A stretch of DNA of 64,000 bases from JBCCXL01 sp039191605 (GCA_039191605.1 JBCCXL010000010.1:62001-126000); one strand, 5' to 3'; shown: positions 1 through 9,793, counted from the first letter of the stretch. Made by a program: numbers and translations. Notes: generated by a model from the sequence alone, not told the origin.

Positions 1-3000
1 GGTATTTCCGTAGTTGTCGACGATCCGGAAGTCGACCTCGAGGGGATCTCCGATGCCAAAGTAGCGATTCGGTGCTCGATCGGGATCGCTGAAGTTGCCG
101 AGGGCAAAGCGGTAGTAGATGAAGGTCTGCTGGTAGTCCCAAGGGAGCTCCGCTACGGGGTCGGCGAGCAGATGCTCGATCTCAGAATCGGTAGCTGCGT
201 CGGTGCTCTGCCGCCCTGGGCCGAGAGGGAGACTCCAGATCGACTGGTGAAACCCTCGGCCCTCGCGAATGCGAAATTGAATCAGGTTGAAGAGCTTGGC
301 GATTTCGACGTCCATCTCCCCAGCAGCGGCCAAAGAGGTATCGAATTCGGGATGACCGGGTCGAATACCCTGGGCGGCTAGGGCGGCTACGACATCCTCT
401 CGAGTCGCCCCCGGTGAGGGGGAAGCGCTGGGCAGCGCGTAGCCGTCCCGAGGGTTCTCGCGGGATAGCTCAAAGCCAGTCGCCCCGGCAGGCATCGCCG
501 GTTCATAGTGCGATTTGCCCGCGATCTCGGCCTGGTAGGTCGGACCAGTCCCCTCCGGAGAGATGGTGGAGTCGTTCGGTAGGGCGACGACGACATTGTG
601 GAAAGGCAACAGCTCTCGCGAGGCCTGCTCAAAAGAGATCAGAACGGTGAACGACGAGCTCCTGGAATCGGCGAAGAGCTCGCCCACCGGCAGATCCCCC
701 CCCTCCTCGGTCTCATAGTAGAGGTAGTAGCCGCCGCTGTTGACGATGCTGCATTCGAGCAGAAGCATCATGAAGTCGCGCCGATCGCTAAGCCGGGCAA
801 AGACCGGATCCGGATCATCCGCCAGTTCTCGGAGCATCGCGCTTCGCAGCTCCGGGTTGCTGTCCGTCGACAGGTTCGTCTTGATCAAGAAAACTTCTTT
901 TCCTGCCGACTCCGAGGCCAGGCCACCAGCCTCGGGATAGAGCAGGTCGACGCCAGCGATCTCGTCGAGTAGCTCGGGTCTCTTCCGGGCAGCCCGCAGA
1001 AAGGCGTCGAGCAGCTGGCGATTTGCCTCGTCGGCGCCCCCTACCTGGTAAACCTTTGGAAGAAATTCTGCGGATTCTCCCTTCGGCGACACGCTGGTTT
1101 GACGAGGCGCGAGAACCCGCTGGATCTCGAGATCGACGCGAATCGCCGTCTGGAACTGCCGCTCCAGGGTCTCGTTCTCTTCAAGAATCCCGAACGTACC
1201 GATCTCGAGCCTGCCGTCCGCAACCAGTCGTGCGCTCAATGGTCCAGCGAGAGAGACGATGCGGGGGCCCTCGTCCGCCATCGCAGCGCCGTTCCGGCTC
1301 CAGACGGTGCTGTTCTTCAAAGTGAATCGGAGGGGCTGTTCTCGCATTCGAGCGAGGGAGGCCGGCGGCTCGGTGATGCCGGCCCGGGGCCGAAGCGCAC
1401 TCAGCCGCCCGAGCTTGGCGCGGGCCTCCTGGTCGTCGGCGCCGATGACCAAAACCGGCGCATCTTCTCCGGTGGCGATCTCCAGCCATCCGGCCGGGGC
1501 ATCGGATCTCTTCCGGAGCCCCACGGACCAATCGGTTGCCTCCTCGAGCTCGATCGGGAACTGCGCTCCGATGAGCTCGTAAACCCCCTTCAGGCTCAAG
1601 GCCGGCCACAGTCTCCGGTCGGCAGGAATCTCGCGACCGTCCGGGATTCGCAATCCCTGTTGAGCGAAGCGCGATACTTTGCCGGCTAAGTCCTCATAGT
1701 CGATGCCGTCGAGGAGCTCTCCGAGAGTCCAACTCGCCTCTTCCCTCCCGAGGCCCGGGCCGTCGCGCTCTTCGACCGCGCGCAGCATCTGGTCTTGCAC
1801 CTCTTTGAAGATCTGGCCGAAATAGTCTTCAAAGACGAGCTTCGCCATGGATGGTTCGTCCGATCCTTCGGCGATACGGGCCCCGGGATCCTCCGCAGGG
1901 TCGAAAGAAAGCAGCAGCTCGTCGACGTATTCACCGAGATCACGCAGGAAGCTTTCCGGACGGGGACTCTTCGTCATGAAGTCAACTTCGAAGGGCTCGG
2001 AGACGCCGTCCACGGCCAGCTCAAGGTCGGGAATCATCGGGAAGACCGCGGCGTCTTCGGGCTCGTCGCCCAGGGGCGAGCCCGCCACGACAAGTTTGAC
2101 CTGGAGACGAGTCAGGTTCTCAATGATCCGCTCGTAGGTCAGCGGATCGTCGCTTACGGCGCGACCGTTGAGCCAACGGCAGGCGGAGAGTCGGGCCCCC
2201 AGCAGCTTCAGATCGGCATGGCTCCAGCGGACTTCCGCATCAGCGACCGTTCCGTGGCCATCGGCGGAGTGCAGCATCAGCAGGAACTCAGCCACCTTCC
2301 GAGCGAGCTGCTCGAAGTCCGAAATCGGGATGCTGAGACCGGCGATGAAGGTCGCGCAGTGGTCGACCACGGTAAGCTGCGGCGCAAAGAAGAGCCGTAC
2401 AGCCACCGGCTCACTCCGGGCCGATAATCCTGCCGGCAGCGCGCTCCACCGTAAGGGCTGCACTTCCCGAGCGGCCTGCAGAGAAGCCACCGAAGACTGA
2501 GCCCCGGCAATGACGAAGGTTTCACTGATCTCCGCCTTGAATCGGAGATTGACGTAGACGGCGACCCGTTTACCAAAGATCTTGAAGCCGCCGACCTCCA
2601 CTCTCAGAGCCACTGAAATTGAGCCGCCGACGGTGATCGGAATGTCGCGGCCGGTCTCGAAGGTCACCGTCACCCAAGCCTCGAGCTGGACCGTCAACGA
2701 TGCCTTGACGATGGAAAAGTCGACGGCACCCTGGATGACGGCGACGATCCCGAAGGTACCCCGGAACCAGAAATAGCTCGGCGTCTTCGAGGCCTCCATC
2801 GAGTTCTGTCGCGATAGCGCTAGTCCCCGACCCGGGTTCGCAGAATCCCCGGTTCCGAGGAGTGGAACGCTGCCCATCGACAGCTCGGCAGCGTCACGTT
2901 CCCAGGCGATCCTGCCCTCGAAGATCCCGGTCAGGCTCACCGAGATCGAGGCGGTCAAGATCCCCTTCTTGATCTCCCGGCCAACGCCAAGCCGCAGGGC

Positions 3001-4113
3001 GATGCCAAAAGCGAGCACCGGAGCCCAGGCTTTGCCCGGCGGCGGTGGCGGCATATCCGGGGCCGTCGCTCCGCTGAGCTTGGCGAAGTAGAGCCCTCCT
3101 CCTCCCAACAGCGGCACCGGCAGAGTCAAAGCCTGCACCGTCATCGACCGCTCCCCCAGCGGCCATCCGATTCCAACCCGAAAATCACCGTTCGTAAAGA
3201 TCGTGATGTCGACGGAAGGTAAGGTGACCGAAAGGGCTCCTACGTCGAACTGGCGAATGGCGTCGGGGAGCGTCAAGTCGACATAGAACATCCCGATATC
3301 GTCATTGACCTTCGAATAGAGGATCTGGAACTTCAATCCCTGAAGCCTCATCTTCTCGGAAAAGCTCACCGCCAATCCGTAGAGCGTCGGATCGCTGAAG
3401 ATCGCCTGAAGGGTAAGGAAGTCTCGGATCTCCAGGTCGAGGGCTGCGACCCAGCCCGCATCACCGCTGTAGTACTGGTCGAAGGCCTCGGCGAATTCCT
3501 TCGGGTTGCTAGGGCTGAGGTCGGTCTTCAACTTCGCCAGAGCGTCGGGGATGGACGGATTTCGAGAGTCCGTGTTCACCGCCAGGCGCTGACCCAGCGC
3601 CATGTAATTGAATTGAACCAGCGGTGGTGTCGGCGGAGCCGGTTCAGGTAGCGGGTACTCCACAATCTGGCGCTCTTGACCGATGATCTGGATGTCGGCG
3701 CTGAAATCGAAACCCTTCTCACCGCCGATGTAGATCACCACGCCGTAGACCGTGAGGATCGGCGGCAGACCGGGCAGGAAGCCAATCTCTACGGGCTCGG
3801 AATAGGTGAGCGAACCCTTCAGCCGCCGCTCCCCCTCGCTGGGAGAAACGATCAATTCAAGATCGATATCTCGGCTGAGGATCTCTCCCCAGGGTCCGGG
3901 AATCTCCGGGATTCTCAGCCCGGAAATCCCTTCGAAGAGCTTGTTCAAGAACTCCTTGATCGACAGCGGACCTTCGTTCTCGAGAACGAAGAAGAACTTC
4001 TTTCGAGACAGCCGAGCGATCAGCCACAGCGTGACCCTTCGACCGCCCACCTGGAAGCTGAATCGATTTCCCCAATCTAGCTCCCAAGCCGCGTTGTCTT
4101 CAAGACTCTTCAC
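1..4113 (-). CDS. Giant beta-rich protein of unknown function, partial (C-terminus beyond left edge)
   Basis: The frame is open for 1371 codons from a GTG at 4113 down to base 1 with no stop, so the protein is longer than 1371 residues. I checked the plus-strand triplets in this frame over most of the interval. The GTG follows a GGGAGAGG Shine-Dalgarno-like run and is the only usable start after the upstream in-frame stop at 4144-4146. There is no signal peptide and no recognisable catalytic motif. Residues about 330-560 have long stretches of alternating polar and hydrophobic residues, including GIALRLGVGREIKKGILTAS and SLTVQLEAWVTVTFETG, which suggests many amphipathic beta strands. A proline run (MPPPPPGKAW) lies near residue 350. 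It is the last visible gene of the minus-strand operon, 76 bases after the 162-residue gene. I do not recognise the family. Confidence 0.85.
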   Translation of the reverse strand, partial: MKSLEDNAAWELDWGNRFSFQVGGRRVTLWLIARLSRKKFFFVLENEGPLSIKEFLNKLFEGISGLRIPEIPGPWGEILSRDIDLELIVSPSEGERRLKGSLTYSEPVEIGFLPGLPPILTVYGVVIYIGGEKGFDFSADIQIIGQERQIVEYPLPEPAPPTPPLVQFNYMALGQRLAVNTDSRNPSIPDALAKLKTDLSPSNPKEFAEAFDQYYSGDAGWVAALDLEIRDFLTLQAIFSDPTLYGLAVSFSEKMRLQGLKFQILYSKVNDDIGMFYVDLTLPDAIRQFDVGALSVTLPSVDITIFTNGDFRVGIGWPLGERSMTVQALTLPVPLLGGGGLYFAKLSGATAPDMPPPPPGKAWAPVLAFGIALRLGVGREIKKGILTASISVSLTGIFEGRIAWERDAAELSMGSVPLLGTGDSANPGRGLALSRQNSMEASKTPSYFWFRGTFGIVAVIQGAVDFSIVKASLTVQLEAWVTVTFETGRDIPITVGGSISVALRVEVGGFKIFGKRVAVYVNLRFKAEISETFVIAGAQSSVASLQAAREVQPLRWSALPAGLSARSEPVAVRLFFAPQLTVVDHCATFIAGLSIPISDFEQLARKVAEFLLMLHSADGHGTVADAEVRWSHADLKLLGARLSACRWLNGRAVSDDPLTYERIIENLTRLQVKLVVAGSPLGDEPEDAAVFPMIPDLELAVDGVSEPFEVDFMTKSPRPESFLRDLGEYVDELLLSFDPAEDPGARIAEGSDEPSMAKLVFEDYFGQIFKEVQDQMLRAVEERDGPGLGREEASWTLGELLDGIDYEDLAGKVSRFAQQGLRIPDGREIPADRRLWPALSLKGVYELIGAQFPIELEEATDWSVGLRKRSDAPAGWLEIATGEDAPVLVIGADDQEARAKLGRLSALRPRAGITEPPASLARMREQPLRFTLKNSTVWSRNGAAMADEGPRIVSLAGPLSARLVADGRLEIGTFGILEENETLERQFQTAIRVDLEIQRVLAPRQTSVSPKGESAEFLPKVYQVGGADEANRQLLDAFLRAARKRPELLDEIAGVDLLYPEAGGLASESAGKEVFLIKTNLSTDSNPELRSAMLRELADDPDPVFARLSDRRDFMMLLLECSIVNSGGYYLYYETEEGGDLPVGELFADSRSSSFTVLISFEQASRELLPFHNVVVALPNDSTISPEGTGPTYQAEIAGKSHYEPAMPAGATGFELSRENPRDGYALPSASPSPGATREDVVAALAAQGIRPGHPEFDTSLAAAGEMDVEIAKLFNLIQFRIREGRGFHQSIWSLPLGPGRQSTDAATDSEIEHLLADPVAELPWDYQQTFIYYRFALGNFSDPDRAPNRYFGIGDPLEVDFRIVDNYGNT

Positions 4114-4189
4114 GAACCTCTCCCATACATCCCGGACGGATTCCTACCCGTAGATCGCTACGGAAATATCGAGACGCAGATGCTACTCG

Positions 4190-4678
4190 CTATACCGCTT
4201 CAGCAACCCGTCTGACCGTAAAGCTTGTATCAGCAAACTTCAGACCCAAAACACTCACCTCGTGCTTAAATAAAATCGACAACGCAAAATAACCCTTCTC
4301 TGTATCGATAGAAAATGTGTTAATTGTCGCCCGAATACCCCCAATTGGCTTGAAAGCCCCCTGATCCCAATCGATCTTCGGTAAGTTCATCGACTCGAAT
4401 GGCTCCGTATCTCTCAAATTGTTATAGCAAGTTTTAACATCCGGAAAACTTACCGGATCATTCAGTTTAAACTTGAATTTACCGGCGGCCATTGCTGCTA
4501 CATCTTCGTTGCTGATTACAACTGGCTGATCAGCGATGACAATCGTCAAGCTAAAACCAAAGACCCACTTTCCGTTATCGTCAACCCTACCAACCTGCTC
4601 GCCCACCTGAACGACCGCATCTGGCGACTGAATGGTAGCGACTTCCTTACTCGTTGCCTTGCTTCGAGATTTCGACAT
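4190..4678 (-). CDS. Hypothetical protein, 162 aa, in the giant-protein operon
   Basis: Function unknown. I chose the ATG at 4678 (MSKSRSKATSKE) because AAGGAGG sits five bases upstream; the longer frame to 4711 would overlap the preceding gene. After a basic, disordered N-terminus the protein is a soluble, strand-rich domain (KWVFGFSLTIVIADQPVVIS) with no signal peptide or membrane segment. The gene starts 10 bases after the stop of the 96-residue gene and so is probably co-transcribed and translated with it. Its base composition is visibly more AT-rich than that of the large genes on either side, as is also true of the 129-residue first gene of this operon. Confidence 0.75.
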   Translation of the reverse strand: MSKSRSKATSKEVATIQSPDAVVQVGEQVGRVDDNGKWVFGFSLTIVIADQPVVISNEDVAAMAAGKFKFKLNDPVSFPDVKTCYNNLRDTEPFESMNLPKIDWDQGAFKPIGGIRATINTFSIDTEKGYFALSILFKHEVSVLGLKFADTSFTVRRVAEAV

Positions 4679-4688
4679 AATGCCCTCC

Positions 4689-4979
4689 TTATTCATCGCT
4701 GCGGCGCTCATCGCCGAGCTCTTGATCTTTCAGATACACCGTGATCGCGTTGAACGAGAGATCGAACACCGCCTCCCAACTCCCATCGACCCGGCCGAAG
4801 TAGACGTAGTCGGACCGGGAATCGAAAGTCACCGGGAGTTGATAGAGGAGCCCGACCCTGCTCTTGGGATCGATGGGATCGTTCAGAACCGGTAGGTTCG
4901 GAATGTAGTGTTTCCTCAGACAGACTACGAACTCGTTCACGGTGCTTTTGGTGCTGCAATCGGGTTTCTTGTCACGCAC
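4689..4979 (-). CDS. Hypothetical protein, 96 aa
   Basis: Small soluble protein of unknown function beginning at a GTG (VRDKKPDCSTKS). It contains two cysteines and the segment FVVCLRKHYIPNLPVLNDP, followed by a strand-rich part (SDYVYFGRVDGSWEAVFDLS) and an acidic tail. Its start overlaps the end of the upstream 190-residue gene by eight bases, so translational coupling is likely. The conserved operon setting, not homology, is the main support for it being real. Confidence 0.6.
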   Translation of the reverse strand: MRDKKPDCSTKSTVNEFVVCLRKHYIPNLPVLNDPIDPKSRVGLLYQLPVTFDSRSDYVYFGRVDGSWEAVFDLSFNAITVYLKDQELGDERRSDE

Positions 4980-5544
4980 AGTGACCCCCGGATCTGGATA
5001 CCGCCGGCATAGAGGTCTGATGCTGTAGCAGCAGCCGCTCTTTCTCTTCTCGCTTCAGCGCCAAGAGCCAGGCCACGTTGGCGGCGGCATCGCTCTGGTG
5101 CGGGTCAGCGCTGATGAGGAAGTCGATGATGTAGCCGGGCGGAAATTCGAAGCCGAGCAGGCTCAGCCCTACGTTGTTGAACGTCAGCACGAAGCGCTGG
5201 CCGGCGAGCTCAACGAGGTTGCAGGTCCCAAAGCGAGTCCTGAGCACCCCCTGCAGGCTGAATCCCAGCACCCCCGGAGTGACCTGCGGCAGCTGAATGG
5301 CCAGGGCCACGGCATCGTCCTCGGGAATCGTGGAGCTCTGCCCCCAGCCCACCGTGAAGGAGGCATCGAGACCGACATGCACCGAGGACAGCGCGCCGAG
5401 AGATCCCAGCGGGAGCGTGAAGGAAAGGGCGTAAGTCGGCGCTGGAGTGGTGATCTCCAGCAGCCTCGGAGAGTGGACGGTCTGGCCCCCGAGGGCCGAT
5501 GCGTTCAGCCCTTTGGCGTCGTAGAGAAAACGGGTGAGGGTCAT
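4972..5544 (-). CDS. Hypothetical protein, 190 aa
   Basis: Unknown function. The sequence begins MTLTRFLYDAKGLNASALGG and continues with hydrophobic, glycine-rich strands (PTYALSFTLPLGSLGALSSV; VGLSLLGFEFPPGYIIDFLI), and ends in a helical, basic segment (ALKREEKERLLLQHQ). The strand pattern and the motif of a large glycine- and leucine-rich beta sheet resemble stretches in the giant protein encoded downstream, so the two may be partners or share a fold; that is inference. The gene begins 42 bases after the 942-residue gene and overlaps the next gene by eight bases. Confidence 0.7.
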   Translation of the reverse strand: MTLTRFLYDAKGLNASALGGQTVHSPRLLEITTPAPTYALSFTLPLGSLGALSSVHVGLDASFTVGWGQSSTIPEDDAVALAIQLPQVTPGVLGFSLQGVLRTRFGTCNLVELAGQRFVLTFNNVGLSLLGFEFPPGYIIDFLISADPHQSDAAANVAWLLALKREEKERLLLQHQTSMPAVSRSGGHCA

Positions 5545-5586
5545 GGGAAAGCTGCGAACCAGGCTTCCCGGGCGGGCGGAGACAGT

Positions 5587-8415
5587 CTAGGCATCGAAGA
5601 CCAAGTCCCCCGGATCGAAAGTCTGGGTCAACCCGGTGACCTCGCCGGACTCCGTGAGCCCGAAGCGAAGCGCCAGGCCCAAATCTCGATACGGCAACTC
5701 GTGGTCCCCTCCGAATCCGAAAAGGTCGAGAGGCAACGACTCTGCTTCGCCTCCTGCAGCAAAAGAGAGTCCACCTTCCAGGCGGAATCTGGCAACGATG
5801 GCAGTCTCCCCAGCCTGCTCATCGATTGCTGCGCTCTCGGTGACAAAGGTCGCCCGCCGAACGCTCAAACCGGTCAAGATGCGAAGGGTTTCTGGCGGCC
5901 GCTCGATCTCAAACTCTCTGACTTCATCGGTCTCGAACAGAAAGAGCTGCTCATTCTCGTGCCGCCGGAAGCTGCCCTCGAGCCGCAGCTCGTTCAGCGG
6001 CTCTCCAGGTTCTCCTCTCTTTAAGGGGCGCGAGAAGAGCGTGTCGAGGGTGAGCGTGAGGTCACAGACGAAGTCGACAATCTGGGAGTTGAGAAAGCTG
6101 ACGTAGAACCTGTCGACTGAGAATCGGAAGTCGTCAATATCCTCATCCGCCAGCGCTCTTGATTCGGCTCCGGTGACGAACCCGAAAAGTGAGCTCTCTT
6201 CGATCTGGGCCTCGGCCCCGGTATCGACCCGGTTGATCTCGACACCCAAGTGATGACCGGAGAGCCCACCGGGCATCCCCCCTCGAAGCCCCTGGAGCTC
6301 CATCGGCAGGGCCCCGCGGCCGAGAGCACAATTCAGCGCCAGGATGCCATTCCACTCGGGATCGGAAATCATCCGCCGGAAGTGATCGAAGCGCGGATCT
6401 TGCCGCGGTACATCGAGGAGCTTCTGGAGCTTGGTCTGGACCGGATACCCACTCCCGTCGAACTCGTTGAACTCCCCGGGCAGGGTCCAGGTCGAGACAT
6501 CGGCGGCAAGATCCACCAGCGCGCGGGAGCGGAATTTGAAGATCACGATCGCTTGGATCTCGTCGCCGGGCTCAGCGAGAGCGAGGTCAAAGGTGAACCC
6601 GTCGACCGTGACCTCAGATCGAAATTCCCCAACATTGCTCACTCCGCCGACTTCCTGTCGCAGAGATAGAACCAAGAAGAGGTCGTTCCCCATCAACGCC
6701 TTCGCCAGCACCGGAGCCAGCACCTCGGACCCAGCCGGTGGCAGGAAAGAGAGATTCTGCAGGCCGCCCTGCCCGTCGCTGGAAGCCGCCAGAATCAGCT
6801 CCCGCCAGGTGCCCTCTAAACCGGTTTCGTAATTCAGTGCCGCCAATAGACCCTGCGGCGTCAAGCCATAGGCCGTCTTGGACTCCCCCGCTCCCCACGC
6901 AAAGCCCCGATCTCGGGAGAAAGATAAGTCGGTGAATACGGGGCCATGGACGTTCGGCGGAGCCAGCAGCTGCCGCTTGGGACTCAGGACCTCGCTCTCC
7001 AGCAGCGAGAAGTCCACACCTCCCAGGCCAGGGTTGATGGGACCTCCTCTCTCCTCAACCGTCACTCCGGCGTAGGGCACGAGAGGGAAAATGGCCGGCT
7101 CCCCCTCCGCATCCACTAGCTGCGAGACATTGACCCCGAGAGCGGTGGCGAAGTCTCCGGACCCGCTTTTGTTGCCTAGAGAGCCGATGTCGTCGAGGGA
7201 ACCGCCGTAATAGACCGATCGTTCCGGCTGAACGAAGTAGCCAACGCCTGCCTGCTCGCCAACCCCATCGGCCCCCGGCAGGAAAGAGACCCACGAGGTC
7301 GTTGCGGCAGATGAGAGCCTTCCTTCGTTGAACCCATTCACGAACAAGGCAGCGGAGCCCGGTACGAACGCGATTCTGCAGCCTGGTTCCAGGTCGACAA
7401 ATTCGGCACCGGAAAGGCCGCATAAGAGCCGGCGAGCGGATCCGTCCTCCCCCCCCGAGCTGCCCTCGGGATCTCTGGGGACGATGGCGAAAGGACCACC
7501 CGGGGTCATATACATCCGGCTCGTACCGGACCGAGAGGGAGCCGTAGCGAAGGCTAGACCGGCCCCCTCCTCCGGAACGAGATTGAGCTGGTGACCAGCG
7601 ATGGACGTCAGATAAGACGCGAATGCTGTCCCGAGGTCCTCCCGAGCCACCCGCAAGGCACTTCTTCGAAAGTCCTCGATCGCGAAGGGATCGATTCGGG
7701 CGTCGAAATGGATTGAGCTTGGACCGGCACCCCTATCTTGGGACAAGTCGAGCACCGGAAAGCGGAACTGTGTCGCAGCCGAATCGTCCGGATCCTGCCG
7801 GAAGTAGCGAAGATCGCCGCCGAAGGCGAGCAAGTTCCTGTCGTTGAAGCGGTACCCGAAATCGAGCCTCCCCGCCTCTGGCCCCCACATTCCCAACACC
7901 AGCGGCTTGGTCGGTACCCCGTGGCGCGTTCCATCCACGAAAAGGAATAGGCCGCCAGGTTCTCCACCAGCTTCTGCTAGCACTAACTCCGCAGTGTCGG
8001 AGTCACCATTCTCGAGCTCGACGACGAGACCCGCCGGAACCTGAAGCTCCAGGTTGCCAAACTTGAATTCGGCCGCCCCGGACCGATAGCTCCGGCGGAT
8101 CTCCAGGGGCAAGAAGGAAGAAGAATCCGTTGGGGGACTCACCCAGAGCGAGCCTCGGCTGCCAAGACCTCTCCGATCAAGAAAGGATCGAACCCGATCG
8201 GCAAAGGCCGAAGGATCTTCGATCGCTTCGGCGGAGAAAACGTACCACCCCGCCATATCCTCCTCGTTCCATGTCTCAATTACAGACAGCGGACTGGGCC
8301 AGGGAGAGGCACCCTTCGAGAGAAGAAAATACAGACGGGTACTGCGACTCGACCCGACATGGGCCGTGTACAGCCCGCCCATACCTTCTTCTGTTTCGAA
8401 TGTAATCGGTGTCAT
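5587..8415 (-). CDS. Large protein of unknown function, 942 aa
   Basis: A single long frame starting at ATG 8415. No signal peptide, transmembrane helix or catalytic signature is apparent. The protein is acidic, glycine-rich and rich in predicted beta strands throughout; segments such as WNGILALNCALGRGALPMEL and GLSGHHLGVEINRV (about residues 690-730) look like conserved structural motifs but I cannot attach them to a named family. The ending (DPGDLVFDA) is acidic. It is the second gene of the operon, 69 bases after the 129-residue gene. Its size, strandedness and lack of export signal match the giant protein encoded three genes downstream, which suggests that the operon makes a large cytoplasmic or specially exported assembly. 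Confidence 0.85.
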   Translation of the reverse strand: MTPITFETEEGMGGLYTAHVGSSRSTRLYFLLSKGASPWPSPLSVIETWNEEDMAGWYVFSAEAIEDPSAFADRVRSFLDRRGLGSRGSLWVSPPTDSSSFLPLEIRRSYRSGAAEFKFGNLELQVPAGLVVELENGDSDTAELVLAEAGGEPGGLFLFVDGTRHGVPTKPLVLGMWGPEAGRLDFGYRFNDRNLLAFGGDLRYFRQDPDDSAATQFRFPVLDLSQDRGAGPSSIHFDARIDPFAIEDFRRSALRVAREDLGTAFASYLTSIAGHQLNLVPEEGAGLAFATAPSRSGTSRMYMTPGGPFAIVPRDPEGSSGGEDGSARRLLCGLSGAEFVDLEPGCRIAFVPGSAALFVNGFNEGRLSSAATTSWVSFLPGADGVGEQAGVGYFVQPERSVYYGGSLDDIGSLGNKSGSGDFATALGVNVSQLVDAEGEPAIFPLVPYAGVTVEERGGPINPGLGGVDFSLLESEVLSPKRQLLAPPNVHGPVFTDLSFSRDRGFAWGAGESKTAYGLTPQGLLAALNYETGLEGTWRELILAASSDGQGGLQNLSFLPPAGSEVLAPVLAKALMGNDLFLVLSLRQEVGGVSNVGEFRSEVTVDGFTFDLALAEPGDEIQAIVIFKFRSRALVDLAADVSTWTLPGEFNEFDGSGYPVQTKLQKLLDVPRQDPRFDHFRRMISDPEWNGILALNCALGRGALPMELQGLRGGMPGGLSGHHLGVEINRVDTGAEAQIEESSLFGFVTGAESRALADEDIDDFRFSVDRFYVSFLNSQIVDFVCDLTLTLDTLFSRPLKRGEPGEPLNELRLEGSFRRHENEQLFLFETDEVREFEIERPPETLRILTGLSVRRATFVTESAAIDEQAGETAIVARFRLEGGLSFAAGGEAESLPLDLFGFGGDHELPYRDLGLALRFGLTESGEVTGLTQTFDPGDLVFDA

Positions 8416-8484
8416 GGCGTTTCGACTTCCGGCTCGAAACCAAAGTTCCGATCTCGGCGAAAGGGATACCCTCTCGAATCGACG

Positions 8485-8874
8485 TCAGCTCGCGATTGGC
8501 AGTCGCTGCGCTTTATCCTTGAAGCTGTATTCGATCAATCTACCTTCGAGCGAAAGTACATAACCGTCATCGTTGACGATCAGCTGGAGATCGTCACTCA
8601 GAGGAGCTTGTCGCCGCGGAATATTTACCTCGAAACCATGACGATATCCCGTACCTACATACTCGATTAACATCGAATTCTTTTCTGCAAAGACTGGATC
8701 ATCGGTAGTCGGCGAATTCACCCGGGCTACCGAGGCAACTCCGAATTCGAATTCTTCAGAAGTACTGGGCTTGCCCGCCGGAACCCTTCCGTCGCGCAAG
8801 GTTGCACCATTGAGCGTAACCGTCAATTCCACCGTTGTACTGTTATAAAAATACACTTTCCCCTCGGTTGCCAT
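8485..8874 (-). CDS. Hypothetical protein, 129 aa, first gene of the left operon
   Basis: Starts at ATG 8874 (MATEGKVYFYNSTTVELTV) with AGGGG upstream; a GTG one codon earlier is also possible. It is a small strand-rich domain with no export signal. The outline (an N-terminal pair of strands, then a basic or glycine-rich loop, then strands with YRHGFEVNIP) is similar in style to the divergently transcribed 103-residue protein at 9268, and the two could be distant relatives; this is weak. It is the first gene of the minus-strand operon and is more AT-rich than the large genes downstream. Function unknown. Confidence 0.7.
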   Translation of the reverse strand: MATEGKVYFYNSTTVELTVTLNGATLRDGRVPAGKPSTSEEFEFGVASVARVNSPTTDDPVFAEKNSMLIEYVGTGYRHGFEVNIPRRQAPLSDDLQLIVNDDGYVLSLEGRLIEYSFKDKAQRLPIAS

Positions 8875-9267
8875 CACTCGGCCCCTTTCTTTGCTTAGTC
8901 AAATTGAGGCGTAAATCGCTCTTTAATGGAGAGATCTCCGCCCAGTACCTTCGGGCTCGGACTTAGGTCTCCATCTCAAAGCAATCTTGCCGCTTCATGG
9001 AACTCGTTGGTCTCTACCTAAAGCAACGACCATGCCAGGCGAATACTCCTGTATCCACAGGCTTTTCAATGACTTAAGAACCTGTGTCAGGTGACCTCAG
9101 AAGAGTGTCTGGTGCCCTCGACAGAGTGTCGAGTGAGGTGACCTCGCAACATCTCTCCCTGAAAACAGGGGGCTCCAATCGGGCATCGGGCTTGCAGTGG
9201 CATTCGCAACATCACAACTCTCTTTAGTGCTCATTGAGAAGAACTCTTCTCAAAAGGAGAACTCCGG
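8875..9267. promoter_or_regulatory. Divergent intergenic region with paired palindromic repeats
   Basis: A gene-free stretch between the leftward operon and the rightward gene at 9268. The 10-mer AGGTGACCTC occurs at 9089-9098 and again at 9136-9145, and the 9-mer inside it (AGGT-N-ACCT) is palindromic. Between them lies a perfect inverted repeat, CTCGACA-GAG-TGTCGAG (9117-9133). Two equally spaced half-symmetric sites around a hairpin, in a divergent promoter region, fit an operator, but no regulator is known and no clear -35/-10 pair stands out. Confidence 0.4.
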
Positions 9268-9579
9268 ATGAAAACCGTAAGACTCGTTGAATGCCTGATT
9301 ACGAACTCACATGACGTGACCATCAGTCTTGAGGACTACCACTCGCCCGCCAGGCTTGACATTCCACCAAACGGAGCGCAGACAGTTACCATGCAAATCA
9401 AAAAGATTCACGTGGGTAACGAAAGCATTGAACCGGTTAGGGCTTACCAGGCTACTTATCACGGAAGAAATGGATTCTTCCTATTAGGCCGCCTCGAAGA
9501 TAACGAGCCGTTAGGGTTTCTGGTTCTGGAGCCGGCAGCCGCGCAGGCACGGAGAGTATTCGTCTTCGCTGAGGAATAG
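9268..9579 (+). CDS. Hypothetical protein, 103 aa
   Basis: Starts at an ATG six bases after AAGGAGA. The protein (MKTVRLVECLITNSHDVTIS) is soluble and strand-rich with no signal peptide; the middle reads like a small beta-sandwich (LDIPPNGAQTVTMQIKKIHV) and the C-terminus is hydrophobic (RVFVFAEE). It is transcribed away from the operon on its left and may be distantly related to that operon's 129-residue first protein. No family recognised. Base composition is more AT-rich than the window's core genes. Confidence 0.65.
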   Translation: MKTVRLVECLITNSHDVTISLEDYHSPARLDIPPNGAQTVTMQIKKIHVGNESIEPVRAYQATYHGRNGFFLLGRLEDNEPLGFLVLEPAAAQARRVFVFAEE

Positions 9580-9793
9580 CGCCGGCCAAAGCTTCAGTCC
9601 ATCCATCCATCGACTTTCCCGGCCTCTTAGTCTTCGATCAGGTAGGCACTAGATGTTCGTTACAAACAAATCTGATCGAGCTGAAGCCCTCAGCAATTAG
9701 AGAGCTGGAGCCCCCCTGAAGGGTCACCAAGCTACCGCACACAGAAACCTCTGCTTACCGCGCCCAGTTATAACGAATCAAAAGGATCGACAC

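Noticed and set aside
172..4080. Several plus-strand frames, up to 210 codons, opposite the giant gene
   Set aside because: They are broken into short pieces, have no ribosome sites, and lie opposite an unbroken minus-strand frame of 1371 codons.
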